From Archilochus colubris (taxonomy: Eukaryota > Chordata > Aves > Apodiformes > Trochilidae): DNA of 64,000 nt. Position 1 is the first letter of the stretch, and the number at the start of each line of letters is the position of its first letter. The notes beneath the pieces were generated by a model. That model was not told the origin of the DNA and did not search any database. It saw nothing but the letters and a program-made list of their open reading frames with translations. The stretch spans positions 33,589,121 through 33,653,120 of the forward strand of contig CM041085.1 in the NCBI GenBank assembly GCA_023079485.1. The letters run 5' to 3'. Both the position numbers and the translations under genes were made by a program. Positions 15,581-27,403 of the stretch are shown here, piece after piece.

Positions 15581-16591
15581 TGTTACAATGGGCATGCTCC
15601 TGATAAATGTTTCTATTTCATAAAAATTACTTCTTTCAAGCAAAAATCTTGAAGGAAAAGTTCTGGTTAGCTGTCAGAAGAGAAGCCAGTGTATTGTAGA
15701 AAATGGTTTGAAAGGGGGTGTTTTGGATTAGCAAACACTGAAGCTTGGCAACCTAGTTTACTGAGACTCCACTTTTCCCAAACACGGCTCCTCCCTCCCT
15801 TCTCTACCTCCTCCTAAGACAGAAAAGTAAAATTGACTGTCTAGTTGTGCATTCTCCAGATAAATTACTGGGGAGATTTAAAGTTATCCTGCAAGGATCA
15901 ATGCCACTAAAATGATACAATTTCATTCTGTCTTGGAAAAAAGTAGAAAGCTCATGTGTTCCTGCCTGAAGTCAGATAAAAGATATACCAACTATCTGAT
16001 AAATTGCCTATAGTTCTTTCCATACTGCTCACTCAGATGTCTTCCTTCCATGAATACAGAAATCACCCACCATATATAAACAGCATGCTCACAAAATATG
16101 CATAGAAAGCCCTCTGTAGTAGATAGTAAATTGTTTGCTCATGATTTAGTGTCATCTCATAATTTAGTAGGCTTGTTCCATTGAATTTTTAATCTTCCTG
16201 ATATACTCAATATATTTTCTCCTTTTCTCTTAGCAAAGACAACATATCTTACAGGTTTTCATTTAAAACTCATGCTAGCTGCAACATAATTTTCACCCTC
16301 TCTCTTATACTCTAGGTCTTAAGTCACCCTGTCTGTTAAGAAACAAAGCAACAGCATTTTTAACAGTTTTGATTACTTATGCTTGCTTGCTGCAGCTGCT
16401 AGGAAATGAACATTACTGGATCGATGTCAGTATGTATGGACATTCGTAAAGGTCTGATTGCTCAGCTGTTCCTTGGACTAGTACATCCATTAAAATTAAA
16501 GAGGATTAACCCATGAAATTTAGGCCTTATTTCTGTGATGCTTAAAAACCAGTGATAGTTTCTACTTGTGATAATCTGGGGCTATGATGCT

Positions 16592-16672
16592 CTTTTTTTG
16601 TTTGTTTGTTTTGTTTGGGGTTTTGTTTGGTTGGTTTGTTTTGGTTTGCTTTGGGTTTTGTTTTGTTTTGTT
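16592..16672. repeat. (TTTG)n / T-G simple repeat
   Basis: About 80 bp composed almost only of T and G in TTTG, TTTTG and TTGG units. The open frames read through it are artefacts of the repeat. Confidence 0.85.
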
Positions 16673-18060
16673 AACAGTCATAGACACGCTTTGACCACAA
16701 GGATCTTCAGTAATTTGAAAGCTTCCATTGCTAATCATCACACACTCTCTCATCTCCTGTCTCAAGTCACAGCATCTTAAGCATATTTTACAGGCTTAGG
16801 AGATTTCACATCCTTTCAAAATAACCAAAATTCCTCTACAGAGACTTAGTCAGGAGAGAAGTGCCTGCCTGGTTATGATTTCAAATGTCTTTCAAACAAG
16901 TGTGAGATCCAAATCAATGCAAAATTCAGTATTTAGGGATGTCTTGTACATTTTTGACAGTCTCTAAGGATTATAGACTCCATAAAGTGATGTATAGACT
17001 ACATTTTTCAGACATTCAGCAGTTCCTATCTCTGGCTAGCAGAGCTATTAATAAACTAAGATTAATACTTTCAACATAGTAAAATAACTAAATTATTGTT
17101 CTTATAACTTCATATTAAACTCTCAGCAGAAGTGCTTTGTGCCAACTGTTAAGGAGAGAATCTGGAAGAGCATGCTCCAGAAGAGAAAGGGCCCAGCCTT
17201 AAGAGAAAGTCATTTCACAAATGGTTTCTTTGCCACAAATCCATGCCATCCAAATAATGGCATGGCAGCCAAAGGCACCTGCTTTCTCTTCATTACAGAA
17301 AGGGCACGTCACAAAGTGTGGAGATTTCCCAGGCACCTGCCCTTGTGAAACCCGAGGGTGAATTTTGGTGCTCTAATGGCTGCAGAGATGCTCATGGGAA
17401 TGAGAAGTCAGATGAATGTCTCCTCTGCTAACCAACACAAATATTCAGTCTTGGATAATCTTTCAAATCTGGTATTTGTTAACTCCTCAACTGCAAAAAT
17501 GTACTTAGGGTGCCCTCTAGGCCAAAATGTTACACAATATTTACAACATTCTCTTACATACACAAATTCTACCCAGCTCAGTTAATTTTGATACAACTCT
17601 CTTGCCCTGAAATCATCCCATAAGAAACAACCTAGATAAACAGATAAAGCTGAGACTTGACTGCCAACAAGCTTACACTAGCCAAAGAGAAAAAAGTGGG
17701 TTTCAAAGGTCCACAATTGCTGAGCCTCAGACTCTCCATTTAAAATCCACAGATTTCTAATTTAACTTGGAAATGTTAATCTGAATCACTCTGGCTGAAC
17801 TTGACAGACAGGGACTCAAGTAAGTGTGAAGAGAGAGACAGTATCTTGGATATATGAGATTTAATACAGATTAACTAGATAGGTCTACTTAATTAGATTG
17901 TAACGAACAAACAAGACAAGGAATTTAACTAGAAGTAACTGTAGCCAATGGAGAAAAATTTGATAATCTGTTTGTGCTTGATAATCTGCTAATCTGGCCA
18001 GATAAAGCATCACTATCTGGAATTTTCTGGTGTGTTTCAAGGACAGCTCTGTATAGAGCT

Positions 18061-18169
18061 GTAGTGAAATGAGGCAACCAGGTGCCACTAATTGCCAGGT
18101 AGTGGGCGTGAGCTTGTGTCAAGCCCACCTGTGCCTGATTAGTGGCACCTGGTTGCCTCATTTCACTAC
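18061..18169. mobile_element. Short hairpin DNA transposon (MITE), copy A
   Basis: A 109-bp non-coding element with about 32-bp perfect terminal inverted repeats. It starts GTAGTGAAATGAGGCAACC and ends with the reverse complement. The flanks are atagagct (18053-18060) and ataaagcc (18170-18177), a 6-of-8 match that looks like a decayed 8-bp target duplication, as produced by hAT transposases. The sequence equals copy B at 24125-24347 with 114 internal bp removed and only two substitutions. No transposase frame is present. The hAT assignment is inference from duplication length. Confidence 0.82.
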
Positions 18170-21100
18170 ATAAAGCCATGTTCTGCAGTAATCCAGTCAG
18201 GTACCATAATAAACCGGTAACAACCTACATATAGAAAGGAAGTCCTTGATGTATGGGAAGTTCCTTGATGAAGGAAAGGTACTCCTGCTCCTTCCTCTTA
18301 TCTCAGCTATCAGGCTGGAGCCCTGGGTCAGTAAACTCTAATGCTGTATATTTCAGCTACCAAAAGAAAAAATAACTCTGGAAAATCGGAAGATCACTCT
18401 CAGACTGTACTATGAAACAACACATCTCTGCACTGCTCAGAGGGAAACCTGCTAGTAATTTCTGAAATTTCCCCAAGGACTGCAGTTAGTTCTGAGGAAA
18501 ACAGCTTTGTACTTACTGGTCATTATTTGTATTCTTCATTTAAAGACATATTCCCTTTCTAGGTATTTTGTAAAACAGAATTGCCAGAATGGCAATATCT
18601 TACACATGACTAAAGAATCAGTGAGGGTTTTACAAATATCAGTTTAGCAATCAAACCATGTGTAACAATTATCAGACACAGTTTAAAGAACATTCCCAAA
18701 GCTCAAAAAAAAAATCCCAAATTAATTGATCAAAACTGTAATTTATGCTGAATACCCCATAATGTTATTTTCCATTTACAGTCTATTACTCTTACAGCAT
18801 CCAATATACTTCATCAGCTTCTATAAGCCTGCAATAGCAAATAAAGAATGGGAGAATGAAATACTTCAAAGATTAGTGGTGACCTTTAACTGAAATGAAA
18901 TTTTCTACTTTGCACCTTCTTTAGGCATTTACATTTGTTCAGCATGGATGGAAAGGATGCTTTGTAATCCCTGCCAACAGACTGGTTGGCTTTTATTCAC
19001 TTTTCTTTCACTATACATGGGTGTAAATGAAGTCAGAGGTGTCAGCTAGGGGAACCTCAAGCCCATTGTTCTAGTTTTACAATTGTTATTTAGATTATTT
19101 TTTCTAAATTTGGGTAATAGTATGGACTAGCACATCATTGTCTGGTTACTCATTGGAATAATGAAAGTTGCATCTTTGAAAGGTGTTCAAGAGATACATC
19201 TCAAAATGGATCTGTGGTTTGAGATACATTGAGATGCAAAGATGTGCATGAGTGAATTCAAAGGGACTGAGGTGCCATGGTTTTGCCCTCTCACAGATTT
19301 TATTGGTCTTGCCTGGATTATATGGTGGTTAAGCACCATGTAGTAAGGAAAGTGAGTGAACAGGTACATAGATGGAAGGAAACCATGTCGAGATCCATAT
19401 TATGCTGAATGAAAACTTAAGAGGTAACAGCAATGTCCTGTTTCACGTCAACAGCCACAGAAAAATACTCCATGATGAAAAAGGAAAATGGAACAGATAT
19501 GTATTTTCATAACACTGATTACATATGTGCAGTTTACACTCTTTTCATGCTTTGGTCTGAATGGTTCAGTTAAAGAAACAACATAAAACAGTAAATAATA
19601 CTGTACTTATTTTTAATACTTATTATTTAAAGCAAGACATATGGAACAAGAATGCACTACTCAGAAATGGTATGAGGATATGGAGTACAAACTACACTCT
19701 TCCAACTATTTGAAAATGGCTTGAATTATTTGTTCAGAATCTTGATACACAAAAGCACCATTCCTACAAAAAGAAAGGCTAGTTCAGAGCACTAAAAAAA
19801 TAGCTCTCACTAAATATTTACATATGTTCTGACATCTTTCTAATAAAAAAGCCCAACAATATCAGACTACATATGTTTCTTTTAAGTACCACTTTTGCTT
19901 ACAGTCCTCATGAGGAATTGCCTTGATAACAGGATTTGCACACAGTCTTCATCATTTTGACTTTCTATCCAGGCAAAGCATTTCTGGAAGCATTTCATTA
20001 CTTCAGGATCTATTGAATCATTGTTATGACTTTCTTTCCTCTCTCTTCCCTGACAGTATGCTACTGTGGTTTCGGTGGCAGATTAATTGCTTTTTCTCTG
20101 TGATTCTTCTTCTGGTGAAGTGGCTGCACTGTCTCATTGGCACACTGCCATTTCAGGGATGCCAAGACCTTGATCCTCACCTCAGGTGCCTAGCTCATTA
20201 TACACGAGATATAACGGTTTGGTCCTTAGGTTGCCTCAAATCCCACTTCCTCTGGAGTCACTTTCTTACATTTTTCCAGCTATGTAACTCTATTGACTTA
20301 ATGCTGGCTTTATTTAAAAAAAAACCAACAAACATATCCTTTATTAGGGCAGAAAACCAAACAGCAAGCATGGCACCACTGGTGATGAAATGGCTGATGT
20401 CCAGCTGATCCAGCAGCTTAAATTCACTGACTGTGAATGCTGGACCTCAGTAAGTATATTCAAATGCTTCCCATCTCACATTTACATCATCTATTTTCCT
20501 TTTGCCACCCATTCTCTAACTAGGCAATACTTTATTTTTATTTCCAGTCCACTTATGATTAAGTGGACTTTGGTCCACGTTTGGTTCATGCACTAGATCA
20601 CAGACCTTCAAACATCATAGTTGGATGTTTTCTCTCCTGCATATCTTTATCTGCTGTTCATATGTTGGAGTAACAATGTTCTGAAATACCAGATTCTCTC
20701 ATGTACTTCGAATTGGACATTAGGAAAAAGGATGCACTTAAAACAATTGGTTTGCTAAAAAACAAACAAACAAAAAAGCCCCAACAAAAAAGATCTCCAA
20801 CCCTATCTGTAGCCATGGGGTTGAACTGAAAATGATCAAAAAGGAGGGCCAAAAAAAGCAAACAAAAGCTGAAGAGAAGAATCTCACACGGTCTTAATTA
20901 AAAACCACTTATCTTAGCTGTCTAAGGAGACACAGAGAGTGTGTTAATTGTGCCTACTGCTTCCACAGCCCTCCCTGACAAAGTACCAGAACCTATTCAG
21001 TCTGCAGCTGTGGAAAAAAAAAAAATCACTGAAATTTGAAAAAGCTCCAAAGATAAAGTTTTTGCAGGTCAGCAGCTGACTAGAAGAAGGAGACCTACAT

Positions 21101-21357
21101 AAATACCCACACTGGGAGAGAGGCAGGTGAAATAACCAGCAGTGGCAGCCAGGTGCCCAGTTGGCACAGCTCTGGGCCAAATGCAGAATGGATTGGGTTG
21201 TCCCTGCCCTAGGGAGGTACAACTGTGTACTCAAGAGAGGTGATTTTCAGAGGTGAAGGATGGTCAGTCATTAGGCAGACTGATTATACGTGCCTGGTTA
21301 GGTAAGAAGTGTGGTCCTCCTGGAACCCTTATGTGTAAACCATGTGATAAGATGATT
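18170..21357. other. Intergenic spacer between copy A and a CR1 tail
   Basis: AT-rich unique sequence. A 161-codon open frame at 19923-20408 has no recognisable domain or compositional support for coding. An A-rich patch lies near 20757-20790. Nothing else is recognised. Confidence 0.65.
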
Positions 21358-21551
21358 AAGAGCCCTGGAACAGGCTGCCCAGGGGGGTCGTGGAGTCTCC
21401 TTCACTGGAGACATTCAAAACCCGCCTGGACACGTTCCTATGCGAAGTGCTCTAGGTGGCCCTGCTCTGGCAGGGGGGGTTGGACTAGATGATCTTTCGA
21501 GGTCCCCTCCAACCCCAAGGATTCTATGATTCTATGATTCTATGATTCTAA
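21358..21551 (+). mobile_element. CR1 LINE 3' end with octamer tail
   Basis: Plus-orientation CR1 tail: GCCCTGGAACAGGCTGCCCA, a segment matching the end of the CR1 reverse-transcriptase frame, GGACTAGATGATCTTTCGAG, then the ATTCTATG octamer repeated about three times to 21551. The octamer tail is diagnostic of avian CR1. The copy is 5'-truncated and relatively little diverged. Confidence 0.95.
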
Positions 21552-24116
21552 TTGTAATTCACAAGGTCATTCTTGAAATTTATCAGCAATGAATGGATGA
21601 TGGGACAGGAAGAACACATGGCTGGAGGTGTTGTGTTGTCATATTGGAAATAAAATGCATAGGCAATCAATAGTTTCTTCACCAAATTTAAGAACTCACA
21701 TAAGGGAAATTTTCTAAACAGCAATTAGTTGTGCTGTTTAGAGAATATCTACAAAATGATGAGGATGAGTTTAAAACAAAGTGCCATCATAGTTTTTCAA
21801 AATATCTGTACAAGCCTGTTGTGTAAGCACATATTAATTTAGTGGCACAGCCTTTTATTTTAATTATAGAGGACGTTTTCTTGATAACTCTAGCATGTGC
21901 TTGTTTTCATACCATTTGCTTGGGGATTTTTTTTCCTTTTTCTTGGCAATAGCATATAAAAAGGACTCTCTTTTGTCATCATTGCACTCTTTCTTAGTTG
22001 CAAACTGTAAGTTCTCAATAAATTACCCCAAACCAGCTCAACTGATTTGACAGCTGCTGTCACTACAGTAATAGACAGCCTATTGCAATGTCTTTATTTA
22101 AATTCAACAGACACTGACTAGTGCTGCATATAAACATCTTAATTGCTATTGTGTTCCCGATTTCTAAATGGTACCTCCACTTAGTTTGTCTTTTTTGCCT
22201 TATGTCCAGATCTCAGGGAACAGGCTTTTTCAAATCTATTTTTAGATCTCTCAGCCTAATTGAACACCTTCTGTCCTATCTGGCTTTTATTTTTTCTCCA
22301 AATTCCAACCACTGTCAACACAGGAAGCAAACCTGTACATTATTCTTTCTTCTTACTCTCCTTCACGTAGTATGTGCCACTCAAATCACTTCTACAACAT
22401 TTACAACCCATGTCTATATTCATCCTAAAATTTGATTGTTCAGCCTAAATCTGTGTGAAAAGACTTCCCTGTTTGCTGTCATCTTGTGGCTGCATGTAAA
22501 TAGACTGATGACACACGTATACAATCCAGTCCCAAACAGTACATGGACAGATGCTCAATTCCATTCCCATTTAACTCCCAGCTACAGTGATGGGAGAAGT
22601 CCTGCCTGCCAGACCCTGCCCAACAGACCTCCATAGGAATATTCTGCTGCCATCACCCCCCAGGGAGGCCTACAATATCTTTTCCACCAGGAAAACAATA
22701 AGAATGTTTCCATCACAAGCCAAGGGTGTTTTTTCCTTTTTCCTGTACTTGGAAACAGCATTTGTCAGGACGTCCTCCAGAACAGATTAATTAGGTGGAA
22801 AATACCCACAATATTGTTTTAACCCAAATTATTAGAATTGTGGCTGCTGGTGGGGTCCTAAGAAGAGAGAATGGTCGGGTCATCTTCCTGCACTCATTTC
22901 AGCCCTGGGATGGATCCAACTCTGGGAGGAGGTCAGTATGTTGGGAATGAGTGTGATGCCAGGAGACCTGAAGAAAGAGATCATTGACAACACAAGAAAG
23001 GCCAGGTCATTTTCAGAGAAAGGGGCAATTACAGTTACTTATAAGTTACTTGCTGAAAGTGATTTAACCCTGGATGCCAAGTTGTATTTTTCTTTGCTAT
23101 GCTGGTAACTCCAGAGAACTCTGGATTCTGTTATTTTGGTAATTCTGGTAACTTCCAGCTGTTGGTGTTGTTTTAAATTCTGCTCCATATTCCTAAGGCA
23201 AATAAACACCATTCTTTGAGAAAGGAAAAGGAGAGATCGTATCTGTGTCAAGCAAACACTCAAAGATTTTTTGTGTTCCAGCTCCTTGTGACTTGAAAGA
23301 TTTCCTAGGAGGATCCTGCCCAGAGAGTCATATTTTTCCAGCTCTGCCTGATTGTCCCCAGTCAAAATTATTCAGGTTTTCTTTTGGTTTGCCCAGCGAC
23401 AGTCTGGTGTGGTTTAACTTTTTGGTGCCATCTTTCCCAGGCAATAGGGGCCTTCCACATCTACTTCTGTACAAATTCCTGAGGAGCCAAGCTGATTCTT
23501 TCCTATTCATGCCTTTCATTTCCAAGAGATTCTGGTGAAGCTAGTGTTGTCTGGAGCAAGATAACTTCAATTTGAGCCATCATTTAGATAAGTGTCATGC
23601 AAAGTAACATAAAGGACAATATGCTCTGAAGTGGTCTTTATTCTTCAAATGCAGGCACTTCCTTATCTCATAGCCTTAAAGTACAATATGCCAAACAAAT
23701 AGCTTTCTCCTGAATAGCCAACTTCCAATTCCATAATTATTGTAGGCATTATATGCTTCTGTCTACCAACGAAGAACTGCATCTAATCAAAATTACCACT
23801 TTAGTTATATAAAGATGTTATACTCCTTAACAGCATTGAAAGCAGATTGCCTCGAAAGAAAATGTTTCTGAATAAATTAGTCACAATATAAATGAAAAAT
23901 AACATAAATCTTAATATGAGTTTTCTCTCATATTTCATATGTTCAACCAAGATGGTTAAAATGGGCAGGGGCAAGGCAGTTTAATCTGAGCATCCTAAAA
24001 AGTTCAATTTTCAACAGTGAAATGTTAAGACTCTTTTCTAACACATCTTAGAGCTCTTCCACAGTCTCCTATGTACCAGCCACCTCAAGAAGTTGATGTG
24101 AACTCTGGTCTTAGAG
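21552..24116. other. Intergenic spacer, CR1 tail to copy B
   Basis: AT-rich sequence with only short, overlapping open frames and no recognised repeat or gene. Confidence 0.6.
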
Positions 24117-24124
24117 CATCAGGT

Positions 24125-24347
24125 GTAGTGAAATGAGGCAACCAGGTGCCACTAATTGCCAGGTAGTGGGCATGAGCTTGTGTTAAGCCCACCTGTGCCT
24201 GATTAAGGCAGGCCCCAACTGCGCATGAGCAGGATTAGGAGGCCAATAAAACAGTTGGGGCCTGCCTTAATCAGGCACAGGTGGGCTTAACACAAGCTCA
24301 TGCCACTTCCTGGCAATTAGTGGCACCTGGTTGCCTCATTTCACTAC
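24125..24347. mobile_element. Palindromic hairpin DNA transposon (MITE), copy B
   Basis: A 223-bp element made of a 97-bp left arm (24125-24221), a 30-bp loop (24222-24251) and a 96-bp right arm (24252-24347). The right arm is the reverse complement of the left except for one substitution and one single-base indel. The termini are GTAGTGAAATGAGG and CCTCATTTCACTAC. The flanks are catcaggt (24117-24124) and aatcaggt (24348-24355), a 7-of-8 match that fits an 8-bp target duplication and points to a hAT-type transposase acting in trans. The loop contains AATAAA. No protein is encoded. The arms are too similar for an old insertion. Confidence 0.88.
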
Positions 24348-24418
24348 AATCAGGTCTTCATTGCAGTAAAAATTAGGCTGGGACATCTCTCTCTTCAGCT
24401 GTGGTTATCTTGAAATAG

Positions 24419-24433
24419 TATATATATATATAT
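24419..24433. repeat. (TA)n dinucleotide repeat
   Basis: About seven TA units in a row, 72 bp downstream of hairpin copy B. Confidence 0.85.
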
Positions 24434-27378
24434 GGATGAAAAACATAGCTCTGGAGGTTGGAAAACCCATGGGATGCTTCCTTCATGGAATAGTAGTTCC
24501 TCTGAATGTTACCCGGGTAGACTATTTATTTACTTATTTGGCTTTTACTGCATTAGAAGTGAATAAACAAATTCAAAATGAACTGGACAACTGAAGCTGA
24601 AGACAATTTTCTCACCACATATCCCTGAATTCCATTCCTCACCCTCCTCCTCAATTTCTAGGAAGCAAGCTGAAAGCACATAATTAAAAGAGCCTGAGGG
24701 GGTCTCCAGGCAGGGACAGTCAGTATCCCTGGGGCCCTGCCAGACCATACACTGATTTATGCTTTGGGTAGGAGCCAGAACTGTTGCAGTTTGTGATAAT
24801 CCATAAATAGGATGCTTATCAAGAGAGAAGATAAGCACTCCTTCTTTTGCTGATATCTCTACACACAACACTGTAGTATTGTTATTTATATCCTATAACA
24901 TCTTAATCATTTATCACTTTCCATCTGCGCTGCAGATCCAGGGCTTCATCCATTAGGAACATCTTCAGCTCCACCAGCATCCTAGGAGAATATTTTTGCA
25001 GTGTTTTTGTGTTCTGTTGCTATTGCCTAGAGAAAAAACCTGAAGTAAATAAAAAACAATACTTCTTTGCAAAAAATATTTTTTTCTCTGATACCTTTAC
25101 TTTCTCTCGCAAACATTTTCCAAATAAAAGTCTGTTCTCCTATCTCTGTTCACCTCCCAATTACCTCCTTAATTAAAAAGGTTCATTTTTGCTCAAGGGT
25201 TGTAAGATGTAATATCTCATTGTTTTATTGTGTGACAAGGTGAGGTTTTTTTTCCCTGAGACTGAGCTCAGTGATACACAGACTTTTCTGCTGATTCATT
25301 TCCCCAGCCAGGGAAGGTGGATGCTAGCAAGCCCAGATAAAAAACATGAACAGTCCACGGCAAGCAGATAGGACACCAGTAGGAAAATGACTTGGGACAA
25401 AAAAAGTCAAAAGGAAAACAGGTCAGAGCACTGAAAGCAGAATGGAGATGGTGTTGAAGAATGGTTTATTACTGAAATTTGTGTAGAAACTTTGTAAATA
25501 CGGTGCTACATAACAGATTATGCATCGAGAGTACAGTAACATGGAATTATTTTTTGTTGCTTTACAGCTAGAACACAATCCATGCAGCTGGGTCAGTTAA
25601 GATGGGGAAAAGCAAAGCAGGGAGTTATGGAAAGTGAATATCTAGATATTGCACACTAAAGAAAAATCTTAAAATTCAATTACATATTTCTGTAATTGGA
25701 AAGGGTGATTATGTTTAGAAGTACCAAAATAAAGTACTTAAATTGTTTGCATAACTTGTGTTGGTTACAAACCATGAGCTAGAGCTGTTCGTTTACTCAG
25801 GTCTTTCCATTGGTCCCAGCTATATTGAGTTCCCTGTTGGTACCATGCAGAAATACAAAACCAAGCACACATTTGGGGCCACTAAGAAACTCTTCATTGC
25901 TCATGGGATTTTCAAGTTTTAGGAGAAAGACATGCAAAAAACAGTTTGATTAAGAAGTGTAGGTGTAAGTATTATTGGAAGTACAGTGACATTATATCCA
26001 GAGAAAATATTCTTTCTCATTAGTTAATGATGTTGCTGTTAATGCCCCGGGGCAAAGAAAAAAGGGCAGGACAGGGATGTTTCAAGCTCCTCTCTAGGAG
26101 AGACTTGCTCCAGGGATCCACAGTGCCCCACAAGGCAGGATGTCTGGAGGCTTCTGGTCTCAACATTTCTTCCTGAACAGAAGCATCAGCCTTTTATTAC
26201 CACAGTTACAGTGTGGTCCAGATTTACTGTGTCTTTCAGAGAAAAACTATCAGGGACCACTGTATTAGCAGCACAAAGCAGCCAATTATGCTGCCCAGCC
26301 AAAAGCTGCCTTGCTGTAATCCCCCTGTGGTGCATTGCTGTAGGGTACCCAACTGCCTCATAAACTGCAGATGGAAATATCCCTGTCTGCTACCAGAAGT
26401 GCTGTCTGGCGCTGACAACATCCAGAGAAGGTGTAGCTGTCCTGAAGCACTGGGTAGCCCACTGATAGCTTTGTGATGCCACCTCAGCTGTGTCACCCCC
26501 TGTGCAGTCCGTGGTCCAGCACTGCCTGCTCCCTCCGCTCAGAACCAGAATGTATGCTGGGTGGTCTGGAGCACACAGCCCATGTAAAACCAGGGACTTT
26601 TTCTGAGTAGGTGTAATAATCTGGGTGAGCTTGGAGGTGCATTTTGGGCAGATAATTAAATATAGCACTCTTTTAAAGAGAATGATTATTAATCTGCCAT
26701 GAAGCTGCATCAGTCTTTATGAACAAATTTTAATGTCAGTACGTGTTAAACTTGAAGAATACATTTTTGGAGGCAGATTTTCCTCTGTTAATTAAATATA
26801 TTGGTTTATGGCTTGACTACTGCAGATCTTTCCTTACTTCTAAGTTTATAAGAAGGAAATAACATCCCTTATGAAGTTAGTATTTTCTTTGATAGAAAGT
26901 ATAAAGAAAGCTTCTCACTTTTTAATGAGGAAAGTGGCCACAAGAAAATTGTCCCAGAAGACTGCACATTTTTGCTTCAATTTCACTTTGAATTGCCTTG
27001 TTTTCCATAGTGCAGAGTACAGATAAGAATTTTGCACTAAGAAGTTTTGGTTGGCTTAGTTGTTATATTACAGAGTCAGCTATGGATTCAAATCTTCTCT
27101 TGCCAGAGCATGAAAATAAAGTTTTTTCACTGCCAAGAAAGGCATTTATAACAGATAACATCTGAAGTATCTCTCTGCTGTGACTGTCCTTCAGCTCTCC
27201 TCCAAAACACTAAACTACTGTGCCATTATGTTATGAACATCTGTATTTTGAGCCTTAATTTCCAAATGCTTTCACTGATTTTTCAATAATAAAAAAAAAT
27301 ACTTAATTCTGGTTTTATTAGATGGTTTGATTTTTCCTCAGGAACTGCAACTTTCGTCTTTATACACTTTTAGAAGGT

Positions 27379-27403
27379 AAAAAAAAAAAAAAAAAAAAAA
27401 AAA
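27379..27403. repeat. Poly(A) run of 25
   Basis: An uninterrupted A homopolymer. Upstream sequence is not recognisable as a retroposon, so its origin is unclear. Confidence 0.9.

Larger units (their letters stand above)
13500..18052. other. Intergenic spacer, proximal part
   Basis: AT-rich sequence between the GRM1 CpG island and the first hairpin element. It contains TTTG-rich simple repeats (15538-15580 and 16592-16672). The open frames are short, overlap on both strands and lack codon bias or recognisable domains. I see no gene. Confidence 0.7.

Noticed and set aside
18170..18230. AATAAA-like sequences after hairpin copy A as a retroviral LTR end
   Set aside because: No TG...CA boundary or duplication could be found; the hairpin termini and flanks explain the element better.
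19923..20408. A 161-codon frame in the spacer
   Set aside because: No recognised domain, no coding-like composition and no plausible neighbouring exons. Chance or a noncoding transcript cannot be separated from sequence alone.
27379..27403. Poly(A) run as the tail of a processed pseudogene
   Set aside because: No gene-like sequence precedes it on either strand and no target duplication was seen.
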